From: an uncultured Draconibacterium sp.
Lineage (GTDB): Bacteria > Bacteroidota > Bacteroidia > Bacteroidales > Prolixibacteraceae
Reading direction: 5' to 3'
DNA: 64,000 nucleotides
Assembly (NCBI RefSeq): GCF_963676735.1
Contig: NZ_OY781464.1
Location: 219,001 to 283,000 of the forward strand
Numbering within the stretch: position 1 is the stretch's first letter; each line of letters begins with the position of its first letter. Below the pieces are notes generated by a model, which saw nothing but the letters and a program-made list of their open reading frames with translations, was not told the origin of the DNA and made no database searches. Below, piece by piece: positions 53,647 to 63,179 of this stretch. A program made the translations under genes and the position numbers.

Positions 53647-56600
53647 TTATTTCGTTTCCATTATCTCTGGATTATCAATCATGCGTCTCATCAAATCAAA
53701 TATACCCTGATAATAAGCTTCATCTTTTGCATAACGTTTATATTCCTCCACATTGGCTTTACGTCTTCGAAGCATTATATCATCCATGATTTTTTTCAGG
53801 GCAATATCACTGTTTTGCTTATCTGCATTATTGGCAACTTTATCTTCAAAGTCGGGATGAGCCATTACATTCTTTGCAATTGAAATATATTTCACACGGG
53901 CTTCTTCAGGTGTTTCATCCCATCCTGAATAAAAACGATCATTAAATGCCCGGATGATTTCATCTAATGGATCAATTTCTTCTTCACCTCCATGGGCACC
54001 ACGAGGATTCGGATTTTGAGGATCAAGTTGTGTTTCCGAAGCATCCAATCCGATTGCTTGATTTACCCTGGTTCTTTCCAAACCATAAGTTGATAAATCA
54101 ACTGAATTCAATAAATCATCAATTAATTCATCTTCCTTGGTTTTAACTTTCAGTTTTGGTACCAGGAACTTTAAAAACCAGAAGAGTTTTTCCCAAACAA
54201 CTACCTCATATGTCATTATTGAAGCCATTTGTCCGTAAATTTTAACGAACTGCTTGGCCTTAATTTTAAAATCGGCTTTATCGTCATCTTCCAGTTCCAA
54301 CTCCTGGTTAAAACGATTGGCTGCAATATCAATAATCGGACTGAGCTCTTGAGCATCCACCCCATCAAAATATTTCAAAACAAATTCTTCTACCTCTGCC
54401 CATTCGTAAACACCAACATCATCCATAGTGCTTTTTAACTCATGTAATACATTTACATCTGTTTCACTAGTCAAGGTTGTTGATGTATAAAAATCGTCAA
54501 ATGCATCTTTTATATCATCGGAGGTATTGAAGAAATCAAGAATGAACAAATCCTCAGTTCTTTTACCAAGACTGTTTGCCGAACGATTTAGTCTTGAAAG
54601 AGCCTGAACAGCCATAACACCCTGAAGTTTTTTATCCACATACATCGAGCATAATTTTGGTTGGTCAAAGCCAGTGAGGAACTTATTGGCAACCACCAAA
54701 ATTCGGTAATCATCCATGTTAAAATAGCGTGCAATCTTATCACTGATGTAACCTGGATCTGTCGGTTTTGCGGTATCCAAATGTGGAGGAAAATTATTGA
54801 CGCTATCTTCTGTATATTCTATTCCGTCCACTATCTTTTTACCAGAAAAAGCGATGGCTATCCGAAATGGATTACCTCTCAACTCAAGAATTTCCTTTAA
54901 AGTGAGGTAATAACGAATGGCAGACTCAATATTTTGGGTAACCACCATAGCTTTTGCTTTGCCCTTTAACTTTTTACTATTAACAACCTTGGCAATAAAA
55001 TGCTCCATTATTACCTCCGCTTTGGTGGCAATAGTTCGCTTATCTCTCTCCACATAAGCACGAAGTTTCTTTTGTGCTTTACGCGTATTAAAAAGCGGAT
55101 TATCTTCTATCGACTTTTCAATCTGATAATAACTTTTGTAGGTCGTATAATTTGCCAGGACATCCAAAATAAAACCTTCCTCAATGGCCTGTTTCATCGA
55201 GTACAAATGGAAAGGTTTGAAAGTGCCATCCTCTTGTTTGACTCCAAATCTTTCCAGAGTATTGTTTTTCGGCGTTGCAGTAAATGCAAAATACGATGCA
55301 TTACCTTTCATTTTCTGAGCCTGCATCGCTTTCAGTATCTTATCCTGAACGTCTTCCTCTTCTTCTCCATTATTTGAAGTGCCCATTGCCTGATTCATCT
55401 TCCCTGCTGCCGTTCCACTTTGCGAACTGTGGGCTTCGTCAATAATTACTGCAAAATTTTTGTCCGACAAATCGGCAATACCATCAACGATAAATGGGAA
55501 TTTCTGGATAGTTGTAATAATGATTTTCTTGCCCTGTTCCAGGCTGGTTTGTAACTCTCTTGACGAGAATGCAGGAGCAACAATATTTTTAACTTCCGAG
55601 AATTCCTTAATATTTTCCCGTAACTGTTTATCAAGCAACCTTCGGTCGGTTACAACAATAACGGAGTCGAATAACGGAGTGTCTATACCTTTTGCCCTGG
55701 GTGTTTTATCACTTTCTGGATAGGTTTCGATAAGTTGATAAGCTGCCCAGGTGATTGAGTTGGATTTACCAGAACCTGCTGAATGCTGAATGAGGTAGCT
55801 ATGCCCTACACCATTTTTACCTGCATGAGTTAATAACTTACGCACTACATCCATTTGGTGATAGCGAGGAAAAAATAATGTTCGTTTACTTAACGCATCA
55901 TTTGGTTTTCCATCGAAACGAACAAAATGCTGAATAATATTCGCTAAACTTTCACGCGTAAAAACTTCTTCCCAGAGGTAGCTGGTTTTGTGTCCGAATG
56001 GGTTGGGAGGATTTCCTTTTCCATGGTTATTACCTTTATTAAAAGGAAGAAAGAAAGTTTTTGCACCAGCCAATTTGGTGGTCATAAATGCCTCATCGGT
56101 ATCAACAGCAAAATGTACCAGGCAACGACCAAAATTTAGCAGTGGTTGTTTTGTATCACGGTCGTATTTATATTGCTTTATGCCATGCACTTTTGCATTC
56201 TGCCCCGTCCATGGATTTTTTAATTCGATGGTTGAAACTGGTAATCCGTTTACAAAGATCACCAAATCAATTTCTTCCCTTAAATTATCCAGATTGTATT
56301 TTATCTGACGGGTAACACTAAATTCGTTGCTTTCGAAATTGTCTTTTGCTGTCTGACTACTACTGGCTAATGGAGAAGGATATAGCAGGGTAAAAAACGC
56401 ATCTTCAACTTCCAACCCCTTTTTAAGAATACGCAACAAACCATATTTTTTCACCATGCGGTCGTAACGCTCCAATATCTTCAGCTTCAAATCGGCAGAG
56501 CGCTGTAATTTCGCCAGTTCTTCCTGTTGGGTTGTTTCCAGAAAGTGCCAGAAGCGTTTTTCATCTATGGCATATCTTGCATTAAAATCGTTAGTACTGC

Positions 56601-56739
56601 CTACATAAAAACCATTACCCGACCTGTAATATTCCTTTGGTTCACTGGCAGTGTCTTTCAGCTCCTCAAGGCAAGTTCCTGTTAATGCTTTTTCTATTGC
56701 AGCTTCTAATGCTTGTTCGTTGGTTTGCGATGTTGTCAT
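53647..56739 (-). CDS. hsdR: Type I restriction endonuclease subunit R, second system
   Basis: 1030 residues with HsdR architecture: an N-terminal PD-(D/E)xK nuclease (EEIDLVIFVNG ... VSTIELKNPWTGQ; Asp near 158, Glu and Lys near 172), the SF2 translocase core (QHSAGSGKSNSI, motif I near 316; AVIIDEAHSSQ, motif II near 433; AFTATPKNNTLERF, motif III; QALSRLNRSAN, motif VI) and a C-terminal helical domain. It belongs to the EcoR124/HsdR-like branch, clearly different from the EcoEI-like hsdR at 7.7 kb. No hsdM or hsdS is visible; they would be upstream, beyond the right edge. Two relics of its first ~20 codons occur at 58.3 and 63.1 kb. Confidence 0.93.
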   Translation of the reverse strand: MTTSQTNEQALEAAIEKALTGTCLEELKDTASEPKEYYRSGNGFYVGSTNDFNARYAIDEKRFWHFLETTQQEELAKLQRSADLKLKILERYDRMVKKYGLLRILKKGLEVEDAFFTLLYPSPLASSSQTAKDNFESNEFSVTRQIKYNLDNLREEIDLVIFVNGLPVSTIELKNPWTGQNAKVHGIKQYKYDRDTKQPLLNFGRCLVHFAVDTDEAFMTTKLAGAKTFFLPFNKGNNHGKGNPPNPFGHKTSYLWEEVFTRESLANIIQHFVRFDGKPNDALSKRTLFFPRYHQMDVVRKLLTHAGKNGVGHSYLIQHSAGSGKSNSITWAAYQLIETYPESDKTPRAKGIDTPLFDSVIVVTDRRLLDKQLRENIKEFSEVKNIVAPAFSSRELQTSLEQGKKIIITTIQKFPFIVDGIADLSDKNFAVIIDEAHSSQSGTAAGKMNQAMGTSNNGEEEEDVQDKILKAMQAQKMKGNASYFAFTATPKNNTLERFGVKQEDGTFKPFHLYSMKQAIEEGFILDVLANYTTYKSYYQIEKSIEDNPLFNTRKAQKKLRAYVERDKRTIATKAEVIMEHFIAKVVNSKKLKGKAKAMVVTQNIESAIRYYLTLKEILELRGNPFRIAIAFSGKKIVDGIEYTEDSVNNFPPHLDTAKPTDPGYISDKIARYFNMDDYRILVVANKFLTGFDQPKLCSMYVDKKLQGVMAVQALSRLNRSANSLGKRTEDLFILDFFNTSDDIKDAFDDFYTSTTLTSETDVNVLHELKSTMDDVGVYEWAEVEEFVLKYFDGVDAQELSPIIDIAANRFNQELELEDDDKADFKIKAKQFVKIYGQMASIMTYEVVVWEKLFWFLKFLVPKLKVKTKEDELIDDLLNSVDLSTYGLERTRVNQAIGLDASETQLDPQNPNPRGAHGGEEEIDPLDEIIRAFNDRFYSGWDETPEEARVKYISIAKNVMAHPDFEDKVANNADKQNSDIALKKIMDDIMLRRRKANVEEYKRYAKDEAYYQGIFDLMRRMIDNPEIMETK

Positions 56740-56752
56740 GGTATAAATTGGC

Positions 56753-57208
56753 TTATTCGTCTTCTGGAAGGTTGTTTGCGGATATGGCAGTAAATATCTC
56801 GAATTTTAGTTCTTCCGAAAAATCCTCTTCGTTTTCAATAATTGAGGTTAGTATTTGTTGTAATAAATCTTTTTCAATTAGTCCGGCTGCCAGGTGGTAG
56901 CTAATATTTTCCATTTCGTACAAATAGCGTTGTATACAATATAAGTAGCCATTTAAGGATAGAAATTGTAAGCCCAAAACAACTGCTATTCTTTTATTAC
57001 CATCGTCGAAAGCATGATTGCAGCAAACAGAATAAACCAGGTAGGTAAGTTTATCGATAAACTCAGGGTAATAATCATCGCTTTGCATAAAATCCAGCGT
57101 CGCCTCTAAATAGCCGGGATTTTTTGTGGTGTCAATTCCTCCTCCACTTTTCTCAACCGTTCTTTTGTGAATTTCCAGAGCTTGTTCGTATGGAATGTAG
57201 ATTATCAT
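56753..57208 (-). CDS. doc: Doc/Fic-type death-on-curing toxin
   Basis: 151 residues. HAFDDGNKR at 65-73 is the Doc/Fic active site (H-x-F-x-x-G-N-K-R). In Doc this modifies EF-Tu by phosphorylation; in Fic proteins it transfers AMP. The N-terminus IIYIPYEQALEIHKRTV is Doc-like. Starts on the base after the stop of the 339-aa HTH gene, so a toxin with its upstream partner is suggested. The stop is 13 bases from the hsdR ATG. Confidence 0.88.
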   Translation of the reverse strand: MIIYIPYEQALEIHKRTVEKSGGGIDTTKNPGYLEATLDFMQSDDYYPEFIDKLTYLVYSVCCNHAFDDGNKRIAVVLGLQFLSLNGYLYCIQRYLYEMENISYHLAAGLIEKDLLQQILTSIIENEEDFSEELKFEIFTAISANNLPEDE

Positions 57209-58228
57209 TTAATCGCGTTCTTTAAGCCGTTTTAAAGCGTCTTTATATCCATCTAAACGTTCATCCAGCTCCATACTCTTTTCTCCCAAAAACTTGTTAA
57301 AATCTTCGGCAGAAACTGCACCAATATATTCTTCAAGGTTTTTGTGAAGTACATCGCGGAAACACATGTCTCTACTTGCCATTTTTACCCTGGCTTTTTC
57401 TCTGAGTGGTTCCCAAAGCTTTTGTTTTTCAAATTTCTTGAAAAGTAAATCGGTTTCGTGTGGTGATAACATCCGCCCTAAATTTTCAGATTCATTTTTA
57501 AGAACATCGGCAAAACCGGTTTCGTAACTCGAAATAATATCTAGAACCTCGCTATACATTGTATTTCGTACATTCTCTTTGGTTTCGAGTTTTAATACTT
57601 TCCGGTATTCTGTTGCATTTTCTTTAAAAATACTTTTATAAATTTTATCGGTGTAGATAATGTATTTAAACTTTCCCATGTCTACATAATCGCGAAGCGC
57701 ATCGGTAAATTCGCGGCGGTAATCTTCGCCACGCATTAGGTTTAATAAAAAATCTTCGTCGCGTTGATTAATGTATTTTGTATTACCCCCGGTGCGTTTG
57801 TTAATAGTATCGATAACAACATCGAGAATTAAATTGCGTAACTCCTTAGCTTTGTCGCTGGTTGTAAGCAACATCGACAGGTTTATAAAAGCCCGAAAAT
57901 TAAAGGTTCCAAGCACTGTTGTTTTGGTAGCGAAATCGGTTTCGGTACCAAAAACACTTGCGTAAACTAATTTAAAGTCAATCAGTCGTTTACCTCGCAA
58001 CACTTCGTAACCGTTTTTAGTTAATTCCTTTTCGAATTTGTCTAAATAATTTTCAACAGTTCGTTCGGTAACTTCAAAAAAATCGGCAACCTGTTTTTTG
58101 GTAAACCGGTACTGTTGTTCAAACAATACACCGGTAACCCCAACCGCCGATTGAATTTCTTCAACAGCATATTGGTTGTTTAATATGTTTTGCCTAACTA
58201 CCGTTGAGTTTGTAAGCTTTTTATCCAT
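57209..58228 (-). CDS. HTH DNA-binding protein, probable antitoxin/regulator paired with Doc
   Basis: 339 residues. The N-terminal half has a winged HTH-like QYRFTKKQVADFFEVTERTV and NYLDKFEKELTKNGYEVLRG, the RhuM-like 'virulence' protein pattern of DNA-binding domains. The rest is helical with YADVMKF-type motifs absent; I recognise only the RhuM/Doc-partner layout known next to Doc genes in Bacteroidota. It directly abuts the Doc gene (no spacer). It may be the antitoxin or a separate defence-associated regulator. Confidence 0.7.
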   Translation of the reverse strand: MDKKLTNSTVVRQNILNNQYAVEEIQSAVGVTGVLFEQQYRFTKKQVADFFEVTERTVENYLDKFEKELTKNGYEVLRGKRLIDFKLVYASVFGTETDFATKTTVLGTFNFRAFINLSMLLTTSDKAKELRNLILDVVIDTINKRTGGNTKYINQRDEDFLLNLMRGEDYRREFTDALRDYVDMGKFKYIIYTDKIYKSIFKENATEYRKVLKLETKENVRNTMYSEVLDIISSYETGFADVLKNESENLGRMLSPHETDLLFKKFEKQKLWEPLREKARVKMASRDMCFRDVLHKNLEEYIGAVSAEDFNKFLGEKSMELDERLDGYKDALKRLKERD

Positions 58229-58313
58229 ATCTGTAAATTTAACAAACTTTTATCTTTCCCGTAACAGTACTCGCAATTGAACATGGCTTTATATGCTTTT
58301 AGCTTTTTCACAG

Positions 58314-58376
58314 AGCTCCTATTAATGCTTTTTCGATTGCAGCCTCTAAGGCTTATTCATTGGTTTTGCTTGGCAT
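58314..58376 (-). pseudogene. Relic of the hsdR 5' end, copy 2
   Basis: The minus strand reads ATG CCA AGC AAA ACC AAT GAA TAA GCC ... and translates as MPSKTNE*ALEAAIEKALIG, matching MTTSQTNEQALEAAIEKALT at the true hsdR start (56739) apart from an in-frame stop and point changes. It lies 17 bases after the stop of the 132-aa gene and is followed by the HTH/Doc pair. A clear remnant of hsdR, not a gene. Confidence 0.8.
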
Positions 58377-58392
58377 TTTCTTGGTTTATTCA

Positions 58393-58791
58393 TTACATAG
58401 AATAGTATTGTTGGATTTCTTGCTCAACATCAGGCATACGAAGTTTTAAAGGAACGAATTGTACGATCTTTTGACTCCACTCGCTATCAAATTCAGCAAA
58501 TAATTCTTCTAAAATTTCTCCAATAATTCGGGACATCAATTCAATTTGTTTATCTGTTGGCAGAACTGATGCAGCCCTTTTCCATTCTAAGCATAGAGAA
58601 GTACAATAAAACAGACCCTCCTTGTAAATATCTTTTAGAAACAAACGCCCATTTAATCTTTGATTTAGATTATATAGATTAGTTCCTAGGTCTTCCCTAA
58701 TTCCAGCCTTAAATTCTTGTTTTGAATAAGCTGGGAAGTGTAGTTTAAATTGTGAATCTAAATCGTTTTCAAATGTATTCGTAAAACTCAT
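58393..58791 (-). CDS. 132-aa protein, last gene of the GHKL module
   Basis: 132 residues, begins MSFTNTFENDLDSQFKLHFP. It is soluble and alpha-helical with a C-terminal EWSQKIVQFVPLKLRMPDVE. No family recognised. It is third in a compact minus-strand module (321-aa repeat protein, 1055-aa GHKL/nuclease, this gene), ending 17 bases before an hsdR relic. The GHKL gene stops 112 bases upstream of its start. Confidence 0.7.
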   Translation of the reverse strand: MSFTNTFENDLDSQFKLHFPAYSKQEFKAGIREDLGTNLYNLNQRLNGRLFLKDIYKEGLFYCTSLCLEWKRAASVLPTDKQIELMSRIIGEILEELFAEFDSEWSQKIVQFVPLKLRMPDVEQEIQQYYSM

Positions 58792-58903
58792 TTTTAATTT
58801 TTTTTTTTGGTTTGTAAATTAAGAAATTCAAATATTATTTATTGTTCTATCTAATCAGCGTTGATTCAATATGTCTTTTTGATGAGCATATTTGTTGACC
58901 TGC

Positions 58904-61900
58904 TTAGATATTCGTCAAGTTTAGTTTTTTTATTAAAAAATCTACGAACTCATCAATATTGGTTCCAGTCTTTATAATACGTTGGGGTATTGTAGCTTTA
59001 TAATCACCAGTTAGTGTTATTTCGTTTTCAGCATCAGTTGTAATCAGCATACCACTTATTAGTGGTTCAAGTTCATCTCCAATTGTATTTATTATTTTAA
59101 TCCTATCAAAAATAATGTTCACATCATCAACTTGATAGCGTTCTTCTTCTCCTACTTTATAATCAGACATTTCAACACAACACAAAGAGTATATTTCCTT
59201 ATTGTCTGCTGCATTGGTAAATTGATTTTTACTCATCATTATTGAACTGTCAGAATTCCATCGAGATTTTACTTCGATATAATATAAATCCTTTTTGTTC
59301 ATACGTATTATGATGTCCTGTCCATTCTGAACGTCTTCAACATCAACTTTAAAATCTTCAAGTTCCTTATCAATTTTTACTTTTATTAGGGATTCAATTT
59401 TTTTACCTATTGCGTGTTTAAAATCGAAATCACTTCTTTGTTTGGATTCTTCATTTAGCGCAATTTGCCCAAGTTCAATAATTCTTGATAAATTTGGATT
59501 GCGAGCAAGTTGCCCCAACTGAAGAATTTTACTTGATTCTAAAGTTATTATTGAGAATACATCATCTTTTGTAGTTTCATCCGAGATTGTTTCCAGCATT
59601 ACATTAGCTCGTTTTCCATTCAATATTGGGAAGTAATTTCCCCAGTCCGAGTCGGTGGTTATTTTATTAATAATAGCAAGAATTTGTCTTTTGAAAGGAT
59701 GGTCACTAATATTACTATACTGCCCGTTTTCTGTAAATACGCTTTCTATTTCATTCGTTAATCCATTAATGGTCTGAACAGATTTAGTCTGTAAATACTC
59801 AGAAAATCCATCAAGAACAAGACTTGAACGAATTGGTAAATCTGATTTTACAACCTGGTCATAATAATCTTTGATTTCTTTTGGAATACCATTGTCAACT
59901 TTTAAAGTACCCTGAATACAAAGTTCATTATTTTGGTTTGGAAATGCTGGCAGTTTAAGAAACAAATCTTTAAATTCATCTTTCCCAGAAAGGGCAAGCA
60001 TCTTTTTTAACATATCCAGGTTTTTATCTACCCATTCAGAATCTTTAGTTTTCAAATCATTTAGGAAAATATTTACCAATTTCTTTTGTGAAGCTCTTAG
60101 TTCAATAATATCATCTTTAATAGCAGGAATCTCTATTAATTCTGAATCATATTTGAGGTAATCGCATATTATTTTTAGCATCTTAGCTGGTGCACTTTCA
60201 GAATCAATAGAAGTTGCAATTTTGCAATAGTCGATAAAACTATATAGCGTTGATGTAAGAGTTTCGTCTTCAATTTCTTCCGTTTTCTTTTCAAGAAAGA
60301 AAGTAAAATCAATAGTGTCATTAAGTGTGCTTTGGATGTATGCATTTAACTCATTCGAAAATTCTTTTCGATTATAAGGCGATAATTCTAAACTAAATTT
60401 ATAGTCTGGGTGAATTTGTTTTTTTGATATCTCAGGCAGCAATACATCTGCAATTTCAATTAATTTATAAGGGATATTAATACTCTCCCTTAAATCTGGC
60501 AGCTTTTTGAATTCGCCCTTTATATTGGGTAATAGCTCATGATGATTAAATAAATAAACCTTCTCCAGTTCCAACAGATACTGGTAAAATGAACGAATAT
60601 CATCTTGGTTATCGAATTTATTTAAATTTCCTTCATTCTTAATTTTATCGACCAAATCATTAATTGATATCTTTTTTATTTTTTGCGTATCCCATTCATT
60701 CACTGTTTTGGTCCATTCTCTAACTATATTTTTATTTGGGATATTAGTGTAAAATTTGCTTGTTAGACTGTATATTGAATTGAAATATAATGGATTGGTA
60801 GGTAATAATTCATCACTTAAAAAAAGTGTTGCGGAAGGATTAATTTTTTCATCCTTTGATTCTACAAGCGGATATTTCAGAAAGTTGTTAATCCAAACAT
60901 TTTTTAACTTTTGTAAATAACTATCTAACAGCGGCTTCTCGCTAGTAACTTTAAAATTAATCCTGGCATAGTAAATTGGATTTTGTGATTCCTTTGCATA
61001 TTTCTCAACAAAAGAAAATATTGTTGATGAAGCGAGTTTGAGAAGTTTTCGGTTATTTTTTTCTTCCTCTTGAACCTGTTCTGTTTTACTTCTTAAATGA
61101 ATTCCATCCCGTTGTTCCGTTGGAGCAAATTGTTTGGAATGGATAATAAAATTGATACCAAGATTTTCAGTACCGATTAAGGGATAAAACAAAAATAGTC
61201 GTGATAACTTTTCATGAAATTCGAAAACGTTATTGTTCTGTTTTATAGGTAAGATTACTGTAACGGAGTTGTTTGATTCTTCATCCTTTTTGCTTGTTGA
61301 ATAAATAAAATGGCTTTCTCCATTAATTTTAATTTCAGACTTTTTAATTCCATTTAAATCCTGGACTAATCCCTTTTCATACCTGGTTGGATGGTTCTCT
61401 TTGTCAATTACCAACACTTCCTGAAGTCTTTCATTCAATACCAGTACGTAGGGCAAGATTATTGGAATATCATTTAGTGCTTCTTTTGCGTACTGAATTT
61501 CAAGGTCGCTTTTTGTTTGAAAAGCAAATTCTGTATACTCTTCTTTTGTTTCTTTATATTCTCCATTTTCAATCAGGTCAAAAACCACATCCTGTTGAGT
61601 TATCAGATTTTTAATGAGGTCTGGGGATGTTTTTGGAGTTCTGTCGATTTCGAAATCTTTTAAAGGAATATAGTATCCATTTTGTTGAAGTGAACCCGAC
61701 AATAAAATTTTACGACCAAATGAATGTGTCGATATAAAACCAGTTCCGTATTGTCCAATTTCTTCATCGTTATTTTCTGGTGACTTTGAACTTACTTGTT
61801 TTATCAGACAGTCAAGGGTGTTGTTGTCAAACGTTTTACCATTGTGTTTGAAGCTAATAGCATCATTGCTTAATTTAATTATAATTTTTGCATGTTCTGC

Positions 61901-62071
61901 CAGGTCAATCGCATTTTGAAATAATTCCCAAATAGCTCTTTTGGCATGAATATCTGTAAGTTTCTGAAAGCCTTGAATTAGCTTGTCAGCATGTTGCTTC
62001 ATGTCATTATTCCTGCCATTTATTATTGCATCATTCTTTGCTTTAACTCTGTCAATTAAAATATCACTCAT
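58904..62071 (-). CDS. Sacsin-like GHKL ATPase fused to a PD-(D/E)xK nuclease-like domain
   Basis: 1055 residues. N-terminal HSP90/GHKL-type ATPase: WELFQNAIDLA (48-58, N-box), HNGKTFDNN (76-84, G1-like, with His-Asn-Gly where Asp-x-Gly is usual) and EIGQYGTGFIS (104-114, G2). This is the sacsin-type ATPase domain seen in other antiphage proteins. The middle (200-880) is long and mostly helical. The C-terminus shows GQDIII (Asp919) and YYIEVKS (Glu933, Lys935), the D-ExK core of PD-(D/E)xK nucleases like DUF3883. A natural reading is ATP-gated DNA cleavage. It lies between a 321-aa repeat protein and a 132-aa protein. I know of no named system with this set; see findings. Confidence 0.75.
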   Translation of the reverse strand: MSDILIDRVKAKNDAIINGRNNDMKQHADKLIQGFQKLTDIHAKRAIWELFQNAIDLAEHAKIIIKLSNDAISFKHNGKTFDNNTLDCLIKQVSSKSPENNDEEIGQYGTGFISTHSFGRKILLSGSLQQNGYYIPLKDFEIDRTPKTSPDLIKNLITQQDVVFDLIENGEYKETKEEYTEFAFQTKSDLEIQYAKEALNDIPIILPYVLVLNERLQEVLVIDKENHPTRYEKGLVQDLNGIKKSEIKINGESHFIYSTSKKDEESNNSVTVILPIKQNNNVFEFHEKLSRLFLFYPLIGTENLGINFIIHSKQFAPTEQRDGIHLRSKTEQVQEEEKNNRKLLKLASSTIFSFVEKYAKESQNPIYYARINFKVTSEKPLLDSYLQKLKNVWINNFLKYPLVESKDEKINPSATLFLSDELLPTNPLYFNSIYSLTSKFYTNIPNKNIVREWTKTVNEWDTQKIKKISINDLVDKIKNEGNLNKFDNQDDIRSFYQYLLELEKVYLFNHHELLPNIKGEFKKLPDLRESINIPYKLIEIADVLLPEISKKQIHPDYKFSLELSPYNRKEFSNELNAYIQSTLNDTIDFTFFLEKKTEEIEDETLTSTLYSFIDYCKIATSIDSESAPAKMLKIICDYLKYDSELIEIPAIKDDIIELRASQKKLVNIFLNDLKTKDSEWVDKNLDMLKKMLALSGKDEFKDLFLKLPAFPNQNNELCIQGTLKVDNGIPKEIKDYYDQVVKSDLPIRSSLVLDGFSEYLQTKSVQTINGLTNEIESVFTENGQYSNISDHPFKRQILAIINKITTDSDWGNYFPILNGKRANVMLETISDETTKDDVFSIITLESSKILQLGQLARNPNLSRIIELGQIALNEESKQRSDFDFKHAIGKKIESLIKVKIDKELEDFKVDVEDVQNGQDIIIRMNKKDLYYIEVKSRWNSDSSIMMSKNQFTNAADNKEIYSLCCVEMSDYKVGEEERYQVDDVNIIFDRIKIINTIGDELEPLISGMLITTDAENEITLTGDYKATIPQRIIKTGTNIDEFVDFLIKKLNLTNI

Positions 62072-62136
62072 AGGGTTTTTAGTTTTTAATTATGTTTTGT
62101 GTTTTAAAAGTACAGTTTACAGTTTTGGTAATAGAG

Positions 62137-63102
62137 TTAACTTTTAACAGAAGTATATTCCCCCACAGCTTTTTCAATTGCAATACGCTCACATTCTTCT
62201 ATGGTAGCCCATTCATCTTTGTTATCAGAGTAATATGTGTTTAAGTAGGCATTCTCGTATATCGAAATAAAACGAGATGAATCGTCGAGTTTGTTATTTT
62301 GGGCATATTCCCACCCATTTATAAATGCTTTGGCCTTTGCTTTTGCGAAATTTAAAGAATCTTCATCGTCCGATATGCCATATCTTCTTTTTACATCTAT
62401 CAGATTACTTGCATACCTATAGGCATATGTCCTTGCATATTCCTCGCTTTTGCCATTATTAATTGACTCTTCGTAGATGTAGGCATAATCTTCACAGAAT
62501 ATGGGGTGATAATCATCAATGAGGTAATCAGCATATTGGTAGGCGTACAATTCTGATTTGCCTTGGTTAATTTGTTCGTAATAACTTAACTCAAACCTTT
62601 CCACATCTTTTTCAATGGAACTGTCAGTGAAACTTTCACCTTCATCCATCCGCTTACGGAAATAGTCAATAAACAATTGACTTCGATTGGTTAGCTTGAA
62701 GTATGTTTTTAAATCAGCATCAGCCGCCTGCTCACTTTGTTCTTGTACTGCTTCGTAACAATACATTAATAAATTACTGGTATCGCTTGACACTTTAGAC
62801 CTTGCATATTTTCTGCTCCACTCTACGCTATACCCTTCTTTCCATCGTTTTGCATAATAGCCTATATAATCTAAACTTATTCCGGTAAGGTCATCAAACG
62901 TATCTTCCTCAAAAATTGCATCATCCTTTTCGAGTCCACTCAGAAAATGGTCAAGATGGTTTATAAACTCATCCAAAATTTCTTTTTCGAATTTCTGACT
63001 CTGAATTACTTCCTGTAGTTTATCTACATCAATATACTTTTCAATAATAGGTGTCATTCCTTTATTTGTTTGGTCTTTATATTTTTCCAGTATCAGCACC
63101 AT
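62137..63102 (-). CDS. Tyr/Ala-rich repeat protein of the GHKL module
   Basis: 321 residues, possibly starting at the internal ATG 63057. Short helical repeats of about 40 residues each contain a Y-A/Y-x-Y-A core: EWSRKYARSKVSS, QGKSELYAYQYADYLIDDYH, NGKSEEYARTYAYRYASNLI and KAKAFINGWEYAQNN. The recurring phrase GKSE.YA marks at least two units clearly. Acidic, no signal peptide. Stop is 65 bases before the GHKL gene start, and an hsdR relic ends 14 bases upstream of its ATG, so it opens the module. Probably a scaffold or sensor; function unknown. Confidence 0.7.
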   Translation of the reverse strand: MVLILEKYKDQTNKGMTPIIEKYIDVDKLQEVIQSQKFEKEILDEFINHLDHFLSGLEKDDAIFEEDTFDDLTGISLDYIGYYAKRWKEGYSVEWSRKYARSKVSSDTSNLLMYCYEAVQEQSEQAADADLKTYFKLTNRSQLFIDYFRKRMDEGESFTDSSIEKDVERFELSYYEQINQGKSELYAYQYADYLIDDYHPIFCEDYAYIYEESINNGKSEEYARTYAYRYASNLIDVKRRYGISDDEDSLNFAKAKAKAFINGWEYAQNNKLDDSSRFISIYENAYLNTYYSDNKDEWATIEECERIAIEKAVGEYTSVKS

Positions 63103-63116
63103 TCGTATAGCACTCT

Positions 63117-63179
63117 AAGGTATGTCTCAGTTAATGTTTTTCATGATAGCTTCAAAGCTTGTTCGTTTGTATTTTCAGA
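63117..63179 (-). pseudogene. Relic of the hsdR 5' end, copy 3
   Basis: The minus strand reads TCT GAA AAT ACA AAC GAA CAA GCT TTG ..., translating as SENTNEQALKLS*KTLTETY, and aligns with the hsdR start codons (TNEQALEAAIEKALTGTC) after a three-base deletion and with an in-frame stop. It begins seven bases after the stop of the RecQ-like gene and precedes the 321-aa gene. More decayed than copy 2. Confidence 0.7.
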
